DNA from: Streptomyces angustmyceticus
GTDB lineage: Bacteria; Actinomycetota; Actinomycetes; Streptomycetales; Streptomycetaceae
Length of the DNA stretch: 64,000 nucleotides
Reading direction: 5' to 3'
Assembly (NCBI RefSeq): GCF_019933235.1
Contig: NZ_CP082945.1
Location: 2,976,001 to 3,040,000 of the forward strand
Positions 9,884-19,200 of this stretch are shown here, piece by piece. The position numbers and the translations under genes are program-made. How positions within the stretch are numbered: the first letter of the stretch is position 1; the number at the start of each line of letters is the position of its first letter. The notes under the pieces are model-generated. The model did no database searches. It was not told the origin of the DNA and saw only the letters and a program-made list of their open reading frames with translations.

Positions 9884-10435
9884 TCAGCCGCGGCGCCGCG
9901 AAGGGAGGATTCGGAGCTTCCATCTGCGGCCGCCCGACGGGGGTCGGCCTTCCGCAGGGAGGGCCGGAACGGGTTCCTCGCGGTGTCCGCCGGAGGAACC
10001 TGCCCCTATGCCGTTCTGCGGCCGGCTGCCGTCCTTACTGCGTGCCTGCCGCCACTGGGCCACGACCTCGTCGATATCGATCAGCGGGCAGCCGAGCGGC
10101 GGGCCCGGCGGCGGCATGCGCAGGTTGGCAGCGATCTTCTCGTTGACCGGCTCGAGGATTTCGCGTACACGCCGTTCGGACGGCGCTCCGGCTGCCTCGG
10201 CCAGGACGTCCTCGATCTCCTTGCGCAACGCGAGAGTGGGCTGGAGTATCGCGGTGGAGCCCTCCTGAGCCATCTTCTTCTTGATCCACCACTGCTCGTC
10301 GTAGGGCACGCTCGCGTGGGGCAGGGGTTTTCCCACGCCCGGCAGCTGGGCGAACTCACCCCGCTGCTCCGCCTCGCGGATCTGCTTGTCGATCCAGGAT
10401 TCGTAGCTGAGCCCAGGGGGCTTTCGCTCAGTCAT
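9884..10435 (-). CDS. DUF1992 (DnaJ-C28 conserved domain) protein
   Basis: A 183-aa protein of the DUF1992 family, the domain also found in eukaryotic DNAJC28. The signature runs SYESWIDKQIREAEQRGEF, then LPGVGKPL and WWIKKKMAQEG, ending near residue 125. The rest is a Gly/Pro/Arg-rich tail without structure. No J-domain is present and the molecular role of the family is unknown. It sits between the intact DUF255 gene and the last biosynthetic gene, downstream of a 26-bp tandem repeat that overlaps its leader. Whether it belongs to the conserved chromosome or to the island is unclear. I see no biosynthetic role for it. Confidence 0.85.
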   Translation of the reverse strand: MTERKPPGLSYESWIDKQIREAEQRGEFAQLPGVGKPLPHASVPYDEQWWIKKKMAQEGSTAILQPTLALRKEIEDVLAEAAGAPSERRVREILEPVNEKIAANLRMPPPGPPLGCPLIDIDEVVAQWRQARSKDGSRPQNGIGAGSSGGHREEPVPALPAEGRPPSGGRRWKLRILPSRRRG

Positions 10436-10446
10436 GCCGCTTCCTT

Positions 10447-10499
10447 CCCATGCTCGGTATCACGGTGTCCTCCCCATGCTCGGTATCACGGTGTCCTCC
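10447..10499. repeat. Two tandem copies of a 26-bp repeat
   Basis: Two exact head-to-tail copies with period 26 (core catgctcggtatcacggtg) fill most of the 77-base gap between the 2-hydroxyacid dehydrogenase-like gene and DUF1992. Each copy carries a purine-rich segment (ggagga on the minus strand) that could act as a ribosome site for DUF1992. No hairpin was seen, so a regulatory role is uncertain. Confidence 0.85.
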
Positions 10500-10512
10500 T
10501 GTGCGGCCCGTC

Positions 10513-11391
10513 TCACGAGCGAAGCGCTGCCGTGAGGTTCTCCACCAGTCGGGTCTCTGCCCGCGTCACCGACTCGGTGGTCCGTGCCGCGTAGAGATCG
10601 TGCACGTCGATGCCCGGTAGCCTTCGCACGGCGTCGCCGGCGGCGTGTGCCGCGCACAAATCCAGGACCACACGACCTGTGCGGCCCGACTGCCAGCTGT
10701 GCAGATCGCTTTCCGCCATGGGCAGCCCCAGCGTCGTCACGACGACGAAGGCGTCCCCGGGGACGAGACACAGATCCTGAAGGGTGACGACGTGCCGGTA
10801 GGCCGGTGAATGGAAGGACAGGCAGTCCGCGGAGCCGAGCACCTCGGCGAGCGGAGCCCAGCGTGCCACTCCCTCCGGCTCGGAGCGGGGGGTCGGCGTA
10901 TGGAAGATGACCTCCATGCCCAGCGCGGCAGCCACCGTGCCGACGCGCCGGGCCACGGGCCCATAGCCGATGAGCCCCAGGCGGCGCCCCGCCAACTCCC
11001 CTGGTGCATCCTCACCGTGCCGCGCATGGTCCAAGAACTGTTCGATCACGAACTCGACCGTGCCAATGTCGCCGTAGCCGTAGATGGGCGACACGGTGAT
11101 GCCCTCACGCCGGGTGTGGTCCAGGTCGACGCGGTCGGTGGACGTGGCGCGCAGACCCACGTAGCGCAGGGCGGGCAGCTGACTCAGGCGCCCGGAGTCG
11201 AGCTGGTCCTTCCAGCCCGCCAGCAGGGCGTCCGTCCGCGCGAACCGCTCTCCGGTCTCCGAATCCGGTGAAGGCCACTGGGTCAGGTGCAGCGGTGGCC
11301 GCTCGCTCAGCGGGCGAAGGGCATCGAGAAGGCCGGGGGACGGCCAGACTCCGGGCAGGAGGGAGACCTGCCGGAACACGGGAGTGGGCAC
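10513..11391 (-). CDS. Divergent D-isomer-specific 2-hydroxyacid dehydrogenase
   Basis: A 292-aa protein with the fold of D-2-hydroxyacid dehydrogenases. It has a catalytic-domain N-terminus (LRYVGLRATSTDRVDLDHTR) and a Rossmann domain with LGLIGYGPVARRVG (about residues 140-155), where the third glycine is Ala. Residues expected for catalysis are not evident. The usual ARG segment reads VVVTTLGLPMAES, the Glu-containing segment is replaced by DLCAAHAAGD, and the PH.A motif is not recognisable. It may be a non-catalytic or re-purposed member, or use other residues. It is the last gene of the cluster, 65 bases downstream of the ThDP gene. An acid side chain from the DOPA-derived precursor could be its ligand, but that is speculation. 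Confidence 0.7.
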   Translation of the reverse strand: MPTPVFRQVSLLPGVWPSPGLLDALRPLSERPPLHLTQWPSPDSETGERFARTDALLAGWKDQLDSGRLSQLPALRYVGLRATSTDRVDLDHTRREGITVSPIYGYGDIGTVEFVIEQFLDHARHGEDAPGELAGRRLGLIGYGPVARRVGTVAAALGMEVIFHTPTPRSEPEGVARWAPLAEVLGSADCLSFHSPAYRHVVTLQDLCLVPGDAFVVVTTLGLPMAESDLHSWQSGRTGRVVLDLCAAHAAGDAVRRLPGIDVHDLYAARTTESVTRAETRLVENLTAALRS

Positions 11392-11456
11392 CGTACTTCC
11401 TTTCGGGGGGATCGGTCGGGAGCGGTTTTTGGAAATGCGCAGCGGCGGCCTCGCAA

Positions 11457-13016
11457 TCAGGAGCCACCCGTCACGGGCGGCACCACCGCGTCAATGAGGT
11501 GCGGACCGGGTTCTGCGGCGGCCGCGCGCAGCTGACGGGTGAACTCCTCGGTCGTGCGGGCCCGCGTGGCGGGTACGTCCATACCCTTCGCCAGCGCGAC
11601 GAAGTCGAGCCCGGGGATGTCGATGAGCGACCGGCTGCGCCGAACGTCTTCGCCCTCGAACGCCCCGACCCGACGCAGCTCGGAGTCGAGGATCGCGTAC
11701 GAGGCGTTGTTGAAGACGACCGTGGTCACGTCGAGGCCCTCGCGCGACTGCGTCCACAGCGACTGGAGGGTGTACATCGCGCTGCCGTCCGCCTCCAGAT
11801 TGAGGACAGGACGGTCCGGGCAGGCGACGGCCGCGCCCGTGGCAACCGGCATACCCATACCGATCGAACCGCCGGTGATGTTGAGCCAGTCGTGCAAGGG
11901 CGCGCCGGCCGTGGCGCTCGGCAGCCACTGGTCGGACGTCATGGCCTCGTCGACGACGACGGCCCCCTCCGGCAGGAGCGCGCCGATGACGGCCGCGGCC
12001 TTCTCCGCCGTCAGCTCCCCGCTCGGCAGCGCCGGCCTGTGCTCGTCGGTGACGAGCGGCGCGGTGCCGGGTGCCACTAGGTCCGCCAGGTATTCGAGCG
12101 CGCCGGATGCCGCGCCGAGGTCGTGCACCTCGCACCCGGACGGGATCAGGGTGCTCGGCTTGCCCGGGTAGGCAAAGAACGAGACGGGCTCGCGCGTGCC
12201 GGCGAGGATGAGGTGCCGCGCCCCGGCGAGGCGTCGTACCGCCAGGTCCCTGGGGTAGGGCAGCCGGTCGAAGCGCGGGAGGCCCGCTCCTCTCTCGTGT
12301 CGCGCCGGGGACTTCTCGGCCAGGACGTCGACCCCGGTCGCCGCGGCGATGCGGCTCGCCGCCGCCAGGCCCGCACGCCGCATGTTGCCGCCCCCGATGA
12401 GCAGGAGGCACCCCTCGTTCTCGCGCAGGGTCTTGGCGATCCGCTCCACCGCGACCTCGTCGAACGACGGGGCCTGCGCGGCGGGCACGGGCACGGCGAC
12501 GCCGCCCTCGGACCAGCAGACGTCGGACGGCAGGACGAGCGTGGCGACGCCGCCGGGTAGATGGCCGACCGGAGTCCGCGCGGCCCGAACGGCGTCGGCG
12601 GCGTCCTGCCCGGCGTCGGCGGAACTCCCGGTCCGGCGCACCCACGCCGATACCGTCCCGGCCATGCTCTCGATGTCGGAGTCCAGGGGCGCGTCGAACG
12701 GTTTGTGGTATGTCGCGTGGTCGCCCACCATATTGATCAGCGGCGTACCCGCGCGGCGGGCGTTGTGCAGGTTCGCGAGACCGTTGCCGAGGCCTGGTCC
12801 CATGTGCAGGAGCGTCGAGGCGGGCTTTCCCGCCATCCGGCCGTACCCGTCAGCGGCGCCCGTCGCCACCCCCTCGAACAGACAGAGGATGCCGCGGATC
12901 TCCGGCGTCGAGACCATGCCTGCGATGAGGTGCATCTCGGAGGTGCCCGGATTTGTGAAACAGACGTCGATACCGCCGTGCACAAGGGTGTTAAGCACTG
13001 CTCGGGCGCCGTTCAT
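11457..13016 (-). CDS. ThDP-dependent enzyme, benzoylformate decarboxylase/acetolactate synthase-like
   Basis: A 519-aa thiamine diphosphate enzyme with the classic three-domain layout. The Pyr domain has FTNPGTSE and the catalytic Glu in CLFEGVATGAADGYGRM. A central domain follows. The PP domain carries the ThDP/Mg motif LEADGSAMYTLQSLWT...NNASYAILD (about residues 410-455). The sequence is closest in style to 2-keto-acid decarboxylases of the benzoylformate type, often annotated acetolactate synthase large subunit. The ATG at 13016 follows GAAAGGCAGGC. Expected chemistry is decarboxylation of a 2-oxo acid, or carboligation. In this cluster an attractive but unproven substrate is the 2-oxo-acid side chain that L-DOPA 2,3-cleavage creates. 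It lies 22 bases downstream of the TauD-like gene. Confidence 0.85.
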   Translation of the reverse strand: MNGARAVLNTLVHGGIDVCFTNPGTSEMHLIAGMVSTPEIRGILCLFEGVATGAADGYGRMAGKPASTLLHMGPGLGNGLANLHNARRAGTPLINMVGDHATYHKPFDAPLDSDIESMAGTVSAWVRRTGSSADAGQDAADAVRAARTPVGHLPGGVATLVLPSDVCWSEGGVAVPVPAAQAPSFDEVAVERIAKTLRENEGCLLLIGGGNMRRAGLAAASRIAAATGVDVLAEKSPARHERGAGLPRFDRLPYPRDLAVRRLAGARHLILAGTREPVSFFAYPGKPSTLIPSGCEVHDLGAASGALEYLADLVAPGTAPLVTDEHRPALPSGELTAEKAAAVIGALLPEGAVVVDEAMTSDQWLPSATAGAPLHDWLNITGGSIGMGMPVATGAAVACPDRPVLNLEADGSAMYTLQSLWTQSREGLDVTTVVFNNASYAILDSELRRVGAFEGEDVRRSRSLIDIPGLDFVALAKGMDVPATRARTTEEFTRQLRAAAAEPGPHLIDAVVPPVTGGS

Positions 13017-13038
13017 GGTGGTGCCTGCCTTTCGGGGG

Positions 13039-13782
13039 TCAGCCTGCGATCTGGACGCGCTTGAGGTGCCGCTGTGGGTCCTCGAAGGCGTTGCGGGAAT
13101 GCAGCATCCGCCAGTTGTCCCAGACCACGAGGTCCCGCTTCTTGTAGCGGATGGCGATGTGGTTCTCCTCGTAGAGGGCACCTCCGCGGTCGATGAGACG
13201 CCGTGCCAGCTCGTCGCCCTCCGGGATCTCCAAGTAGCTCGTCGAGTACCGGAAGATCAGCTCGCCGTCGCGCTCCTCCAGGACCGGGTGCTCCGCCGTG
13301 GGCACCACACCGCGGCGGGCGAGGCCCTCCGTGGACTTCCACTGGTACACGGTCTCGAGGAAGTGCTGCCGCTCGCTCTCGTCAAACTCCGCGAGCACAC
13401 GGTCGCCGTCGAGCATCGTGGTCTCGCCGCCGCGCCCCTCGGCCGGCCTGACGCACCACAACGCGAGATACCGCGGCGGCGTGCCGCGGAACTCGTATCC
13501 CTCCGTGTGGGGCTGCAACCCTCCGCGGTTCTGGCCGTGGTTGACGTCATCCATGCCCCACTCGGGCTTCACGTCCCCGACGACGGTGCCGGTGGGCGTG
13601 GGCTGGAACGTGCCCAGCTCCCGGAGGAAGGCCACGTGGTCGAAGGACTCGGGGACGTCGACGACATGTACGTATCCGTTGTTGCCGAGCAGTTGGCGGA
13701 ACGCGTACCGGAGTACGCCTTCGGCCAGTTCGTCGCCGTTCATGTCGACGCATGAGACAACACTGTCGGGGCACTTGGTCAC
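13039..13782 (-). CDS. TauD/clavaminate synthase-like Fe(II)/2-oxoglutarate dioxygenase
   Basis: A 247-aa non-heme iron oxygenase. The metal triad is an HxE variant: LQPHTEGYEF supplies His and Glu, and VWDNWRMLHSRNAF supplies the distal His. An Arg in RHLKRVQI is placed to bind 2-oxoglutarate. HxE instead of HxD is typical of the clavaminate synthase/VioC group, which hydroxylates or desaturates amino acids and related scaffolds. The start is GTG 13782 behind a good GGAGCGACC site. The ThDP gene follows after 22 bases. A likely role is oxidation of an amino-acid building block or of the assembled peptide; which one cannot be told. Confidence 0.88.
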   Translation of the reverse strand: MTKCPDSVVSCVDMNGDELAEGVLRYAFRQLLGNNGYVHVVDVPESFDHVAFLRELGTFQPTPTGTVVGDVKPEWGMDDVNHGQNRGGLQPHTEGYEFRGTPPRYLALWCVRPAEGRGGETTMLDGDRVLAEFDESERQHFLETVYQWKSTEGLARRGVVPTAEHPVLEERDGELIFRYSTSYLEIPEGDELARRLIDRGGALYEENHIAIRYKKRDLVVWDNWRMLHSRNAFEDPQRHLKRVQIAG

Positions 13783-13847
13783 GGTCGCTCCATTCGTTTC
13801 GTCGATATAGGTCGATGGGGGTCAATATGGCTTGCTGTGGCGGGAGT

Positions 13848-14891
13848 TCAATAGCTGACGAGTACCTTCAGGGCCGTTCGCTCGTCCATCGCCTTGTAGC
13901 CGCCGGGCACTCCTTCGAGTCCGACCGTCAGGTCGAACACCGGCGACGGGTCGATCACCCCGTCGAGCACGTCGGGCAGCAGCTGGGGGATGTAGGTCCG
14001 CACCGGCGCGACGCCGCCGCGCAGCGCGACGTTCCGCTCGAAGACGTCGCTCAAGTCCAGGCCCGTGTCGCTGCCGTGCGGCACGCCGACGCAACCGATC
14101 GAGCCGCCGTCTCTGACGATCTGTACCGCCGTCCACAGGGACTGTGCGGTCCCCACGGCCTCGATGACCGCGGGCACGCCGCGGCCGCGGGTCAGTTCGC
14201 GCACGGCCTCGATCGCCGCCTCTCCGCGCTCGGGGACGACGTCGGTCGCACCAAAGGACCTGGCGACGTCCGTACGGGAGGGGTGCCGACCGAGCGCGAT
14301 GATCCGTTCGGCGCCCAGGCGCTTGGCGGCCAGGACCCCGCAGAGTCCGACCGCGCCGTCGCCGACGACGGCTACCGTCGTGCCGGGCCCCGCGCCCGCG
14401 CCGACCGCGCCGTGGTGGCCGGTCCCCAGCACGTCGGACAGCGTCAGGAGGGCGGTGAGCAGCCGCCGGTCGGACGCCGCCTCGTTCGGGAGGCGTACGA
14501 GGGTGCCGTCGGCATACGGCACCCGGACCGCCTCGCCCTGGCCGCCGTCTGATCCCTGCGTGCCCCAGAAGCCGCCCCGCTCGCACGACGTGGTCAGCCC
14601 CTCGGCGCAGTAGCCGCACTCGCCGTCCGACCAGACGAACGGCACGACGACCAGGTCGCCGACGACGCAGCCCCCGACATCGGTGCCGACGTCCTCGACG
14701 ATGCCGACGAACTCGTGGCCGGTGCGCTGCCCCGGCTCGAAGTCGGCCACGCCCCGGTAGGCCCACAGGTCGGTGCCGCAGACGCAGGAGAGTACAACCC
14801 GCACCACGGCGTCGGTGGGCTGCCGGATCACCGGGTCCGGCACCTCCTCTACCCGTACGTCGCGGGAGGCGTGGATGACAGTGGCGCGCAT
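13848..14891 (-). CDS. Zinc-dependent medium-chain alcohol dehydrogenase
   Basis: A 347-aa zinc-type MDR dehydrogenase. Catalytic zinc ligands are seen in CVCGTDLWAYRG and GHEFVGIVEDVG. The structural-zinc loop GECGYCAEGLTTSC keeps only three of the four usual Cys, so structural zinc may be absent or bound differently. The Rossmann motif is VAVVGDGAVGLCGVLAAKRL (about residues 170-190). It should interconvert an alcohol and an aldehyde or ketone using NAD(P). Its start lies 43 bases inside the ATP-grasp gene, so translation is probably coupled. It could act on the aldehyde formed by the ThDP enzyme or by the NRPS reductase domain, both inferences. Confidence 0.88.
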   Translation of the reverse strand: MRATVIHASRDVRVEEVPDPVIRQPTDAVVRVVLSCVCGTDLWAYRGVADFEPGQRTGHEFVGIVEDVGTDVGGCVVGDLVVVPFVWSDGECGYCAEGLTTSCERGGFWGTQGSDGGQGEAVRVPYADGTLVRLPNEAASDRRLLTALLTLSDVLGTGHHGAVGAGAGPGTTVAVVGDGAVGLCGVLAAKRLGAERIIALGRHPSRTDVARSFGATDVVPERGEAAIEAVRELTRGRGVPAVIEAVGTAQSLWTAVQIVRDGGSIGCVGVPHGSDTGLDLSDVFERNVALRGGVAPVRTYIPQLLPDVLDGVIDPSPVFDLTVGLEGVPGGYKAMDERTALKVLVSY

Positions 14892-16231
14892 GCGTGGGGT
14901 CCTTCCTGCTGGGCGAGTGAATCCTGGGCGGACGGGCCGTGGGTATACGGATCCTGAGCGAACGGATCGAGCACCTCGTCCACGGCGGCGAGCAGTTCGC
15001 CCATCGTCGTCGCGGGCTCCTGCTCGGACGGCTCGGTACGTATCTCGATCGACTCGGCGACCTGGCGGGCCCTACGCGCGGCGGCCGCGCTGTTCTCCGC
15101 GCGCACCACGACCACCCCGGACCGGTCCTCCGACCAGTGCAGCGGGCGGACGTCCTGGCCGGGTTCGACCTTGACCTCGACGCGCACCACGCCGGCCGCC
15201 GCGCGGGCCTCGTCCACGCCCTCGACCGACTCCACGCGCCCGGCGGGCGGAGTGAGGAAGCGCACCGCGGCGGCGCCGTCGGCCGCCGGTTCCGGGACGG
15301 TGACCGGGTCGGGGCCCGCGAGTCGGTAGGTGAGCCGCTCCAGGTCGACGCCGTGCACCATGGCCACGAGTTCGTTGATGTGGCCTCCGGCACAGCGGTT
15401 GTGGGACTCCACCACGCGCGGCCCGTCGGCGGTGAGGATGACCTCCGTGTGCGCGGGGCCCTCGACCAGGCCGACAGCGTCCAGCATCCGACACGTGAGT
15501 GCGGCGACCGCCGACGCCTCCTCCTGGTTCAGCTCCGCCGGGACCACGTGGCCCAGTGCCACCACGCCGTCGCCGTTGTCCTTGCCGGTGATCGCGAGGA
15601 CGGTGTGCCTGCCGTCCACGGAGAAGGTCTCAACGCTGAGTTCGGGGCCGGCGAGGAGTTCCTCGACCATGAAGTGACGTACGCCGTACGAGGCCAGCCA
15701 GTCCCAGGCCTCGGTCGCTTCGCCGGCCGAGCGGACCTTGCGCACCGCCAGGCTTCCCGACCCTTTCGTCGGCTTCACCACCGCCCCGCCGTGGTGCGCG
15801 ACGAAGTCCCGCAGCGCTTGGCAGGAGGTCCCGCGGCGCGCGGCGACACTGCCCAGGCCCCGGGTGTTCAGGAGGTCGCGCAGGGCGAGCTTGTCGTGGA
15901 GCACGCGGGCGACACCGACGCCGTTCCCCGCGATGCCCAGGACGGTGGTGAGGTGCCCCGCCACCAGGGGGCCCGCCTCCGTCTGGCTCAGGACCCGGGT
16001 GAACGGGGCGTGTTGGTGGAGCGCTCTGGCCAGCGTGGTGACCAGGCCGATGTCCTGGTAGTCGATCAGGTGGGTCTGCGCGCAGTGTTTCCTGGCGGCG
16101 GGTTCGAACAGGACGGGCTTGTCGACATTCACGACGCAGAGGCCGCATTCCGCCGCCTTCCGCGCACTCTCCGCGGTCCCGCCGAGCAGCAGGATCCGCG
16201 GTGCGGTCGGGCCCGGTACCGAAGGGCTCAT
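14849..16231 (-). CDS. ATP-grasp carboxylate-amine ligase
   Basis: A 460-aa ATP-grasp enzyme. The preATP-grasp Rossmann-like part starts RILLLGGTAESARKAAECG. ATP-binding segments are VVKPTKGSGSLAVRKV and HFMVEELLAGPELSVETFS. The metal ligands lie in HTEVILTADGPRVVESHNRCAGGH. The layout is that of L-amino-acid ligases and related enzymes which activate a carboxylate as acyl phosphate and couple it to an amine. A short disordered tail follows residue 425. ATG 16231 overlaps the NRPS3 stop (ATGA). In a cluster with two separate peptide assembly lines it could join the two products or add a free amino acid, but this is a hypothesis. Confidence 0.88.
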   Translation of the reverse strand: MSPSVPGPTAPRILLLGGTAESARKAAECGLCVVNVDKPVLFEPAARKHCAQTHLIDYQDIGLVTTLARALHQHAPFTRVLSQTEAGPLVAGHLTTVLGIAGNGVGVARVLHDKLALRDLLNTRGLGSVAARRGTSCQALRDFVAHHGGAVVKPTKGSGSLAVRKVRSAGEATEAWDWLASYGVRHFMVEELLAGPELSVETFSVDGRHTVLAITGKDNGDGVVALGHVVPAELNQEEASAVAALTCRMLDAVGLVEGPAHTEVILTADGPRVVESHNRCAGGHINELVAMVHGVDLERLTYRLAGPDPVTVPEPAADGAAAVRFLTPPAGRVESVEGVDEARAAAGVVRVEVKVEPGQDVRPLHWSEDRSGVVVVRAENSAAAARRARQVAESIEIRTEPSEQEPATTMGELLAAVDEVLDPFAQDPYTHGPSAQDSLAQQEGPHACAPLSSTPPATYG

Positions 16232-19200
16232 CGCCGACTCCCCTCGTCGCGCGGAGTCGGCAGGAATCCGGACTCGGCGAAATACCGGACGTAGCCCGTG
16301 AAGACCTTCTCGTCGATGTCCGGGCAGGCGATGCCCGTGCCGCGCAGCAGCAGACGGGTGTCGGCCGTGTCGAAGCGCACGCTGCCCTCGGGGTCGTCGT
16401 CCCGGCCGTCGCCCATGACGCCGAGCAGCGGGAAGGCCGCGTTGTCGGGCATGGCCTCGATGGCGCGCAGCCACTCCTTTACGGGGACGTCCGTGATGGG
16501 CAGGGCCAGCGCGCGTCGCAGGCACGCGACGGCCCGGCTGAACGACATGAGCCGCTCACCAGCCAGGTGGAAGCTCCTGCCTGCCGCCTCGGGGGTGCTC
16601 GCCAGGGCGACGACGGCGCGGCTGACATGGTCCACCGGAACCAGGTCGAAGGCGACGTCGTCGAGGCGCGGCGCGAGGCCCGCCTGCGCGCAGCCCTTGA
16701 GGAGCAGCCACAGGAAGTCCGCGCTCTGGCAGGCGCCGGTGGTGGCGTCTCCCGCGATGCGGGTCGGCCGGTACACGGTCACCGGCAGGCCGCGTTCCCG
16801 CGCGGTCTCGACCAGCCGCTCGGCCACCCACTTGCTCTGGGTGTAGCCGTGCACGAGCGCCTCCACCGGGGTGAGGGGTTCGTCGGGCCCGATCCGGCGG
16901 CCGGTGAGCGCGCGTCCCGCGAACACTCCGACAGTCGAGATGTGATGAACGGGAACCGTGCGATGGGCCGCAGCGAGTCGCAGCACCTCGACCGTGCCGC
17001 GAACGTTCGCTAGTCGCGACTGGGCGTACGCCTGGGCAAGATTGACGCTGGCTCCCGCATGGTGGACAACGTCCACAGTGCGCGCCAGCCGGTCGAATGC
17101 CTCCTCAGAGAGGCCGAGCCGGGGCAGCGCGAGGTCGCCGGCATGGACGACGATCCGCTCCTGTGCCTCCTCATCCGCGATGCCGTACGCCTCCTGCGCC
17201 GCGCGCAGCCGTGCGGCCGCGTGCGCCTGGTCCGTGCCTCGGACGAGGCAGTGCACCCGGGCCGACGTATGTGCGAGGAGTTCGCGCAGGAGGAAGGCGC
17301 CGAGGAAGCCGGTGGCGCCGGTGAGCAGCACCTCCTTGGGGTTGGTGACGACAGGCAGCACCTGCTGCGCGGGCACGATGTCCGGCGGCAGGACCAGGTC
17401 GGCCGTCAGGGCCGGTGTGTCCGGCCGCTGCCCGAGCCGGTCCACGAGCCGGGTCAGGGCCACGGGCGTGGGCGCGGTGAACACGCAGTTCATGGGGACC
17501 GCGACGCCGAACTCCTCACGCAGGGCGAGGGCGAGCCGCACGGCCAGCAGAGAGTCTCCGCCGTGGGCGAAGAAGTCGTCCTCGACGCCGGCACTGCCGA
17601 CTCCCAGTACCGCCGCGCACAGCTCGGTGACCCTCTTCTCGGTGGGCGTGCGGGCGGGCTCGCCCTGCGGGGGCGCGACCGCCGTGCCGGAGCGGTCGCG
17701 AGCGAGCGCCGCCCTGTCCACTTTGCCGCTGGGCGTCAAAGGGAAGGAGGCCAGCGGCACACAGACCGCCGGCACCATGAAGGAGGGCAGGCGGTCGCGG
17801 AGCGCGGACCGCAGGGCCTCGGGGGTGAGGCCGTCCCCGGCGGTGGGGAGGTAGCCCACGGCGAGACGTCTGCCCTCCCCCGGTGCCCCTTCGGTGGAGA
17901 CCACCACGGCGTCGGCCACTCCGGGCACGGCCTTGACGGCGGACTCGACTTCGCCGGTCTCCACGCGGTGGCCGCGGATCTTGACCTGGTCGTCGGTACG
18001 GCCGAGGAGTTCGATGCGGCCGTCTGGCAGCAGCCTGGCCAGGTCTCCGGTGCGGTAGACGCGGCCCGGCTCCGGCGCGTGGGGATCGCGGAGGAACCGC
18101 TCGGCGGTGAGTTCCGGAAGACCGAGGTAGCCCTGCGCGGGGGCCCGGCCGCCGACGTAGAGTTCTCCGGTTGAGCCGACCGGGCACGGCCGCATGGCGC
18201 CGTCGAGCACATACACGCGGGCGCCCGGGACGGGGCGGCCGATGGAGGGGCGATCGGGCCAGGACGCGGGGGGCCCTGTGAGGCGCTCGGCGGTGACCAC
18301 GTGTGTCTCCGTCGGGCCGTACTGGTTCTCCAGTGACGCGTGGGCGAGATCGGTGAAGAACCTTCGGATCGCGGGCGTGACGAAGAGCTGTTCCCCGGCG
18401 GTCACCACTTCCTTGAGCGAGGGGCACCGGCGCTGTTCGGCGCACGCGTAGCGGGCGAGCTGTTGCAGGGCGACATACGGCAGGAAGAGCCGCTCGACGC
18501 GGTGCACGCTCAGCATGTCGCACAGCCGCTCGGGGTCCGTGCGCACGTCGTCGTCGATGAGGACGACGGCGCCTCCCGAGGCCCAGGTGGCGAAGAGCTC
18601 CTGAAAGGCGACGTCGAAGCTGAGCGGCGCGAACTGCAGGGTACGGGCGCCGGGACCGGAGCCGGAGCGGCGGCGCTGCCAGTCGACGAGGCCCGCCAGC
18701 GAACGGTGCGGCAGGGCCACCCCCTTGGGGCGGCCGGTGGATCCGGAGGTGTAGAGCACATACGCGATGTCTTCGTCACGGGCGGCGGGGAGGGCCGCCG
18801 GCGACTCCGCGTCCCCGCCCGCGGCGGTCCTGGGCGTCGGGACATCGTCCAGGAAGGTCACGGGGAGGTCGCCGGGAAGCGTCAGTCCTGCGGCCACGGA
18901 GCGTCGGGTCACCAGCGCCGTGGCGCCGCTGTCCCGGAGCATGTACGCGATGCGCTCAGCCGGGTAGCCGACGTCCAACGGCACGCAGGCGCCCGCCGCC
19001 TTGAGCACGGCGAGGACCGCGACCGGCAGGTCGAAGGTGCGTTCCACGCAGAGGGCCACCCGGTGGCCCGCGTGCCCCCGCTCGACGAGCAGCGCCGCGA
19101 CGGCCTCGGCCGACGCGTCGAGGTCCCGGTAAGACAGGGTGTCCTCGCCCCGCACCACTGCGGGCGCGTTCGGAGTCTTCCGCGCTTCGTCGGCAAAGAC

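Noticed and set aside
10447..10499. Tandem repeats as a CRISPR array
   Set aside because: Only two head-to-tail copies without spacers, and no cas genes nearby.
11457..13782. A clavam or beta-lactam pathway, because a ThDP enzyme lies beside a clavaminate synthase-like oxygenase
   Set aside because: No beta-lactam synthetase, proclavaminate amidinohydrolase or arginine-related gene is present. The ThDP enzyme resembles benzoylformate decarboxylase more than carboxyethylarginine synthase.
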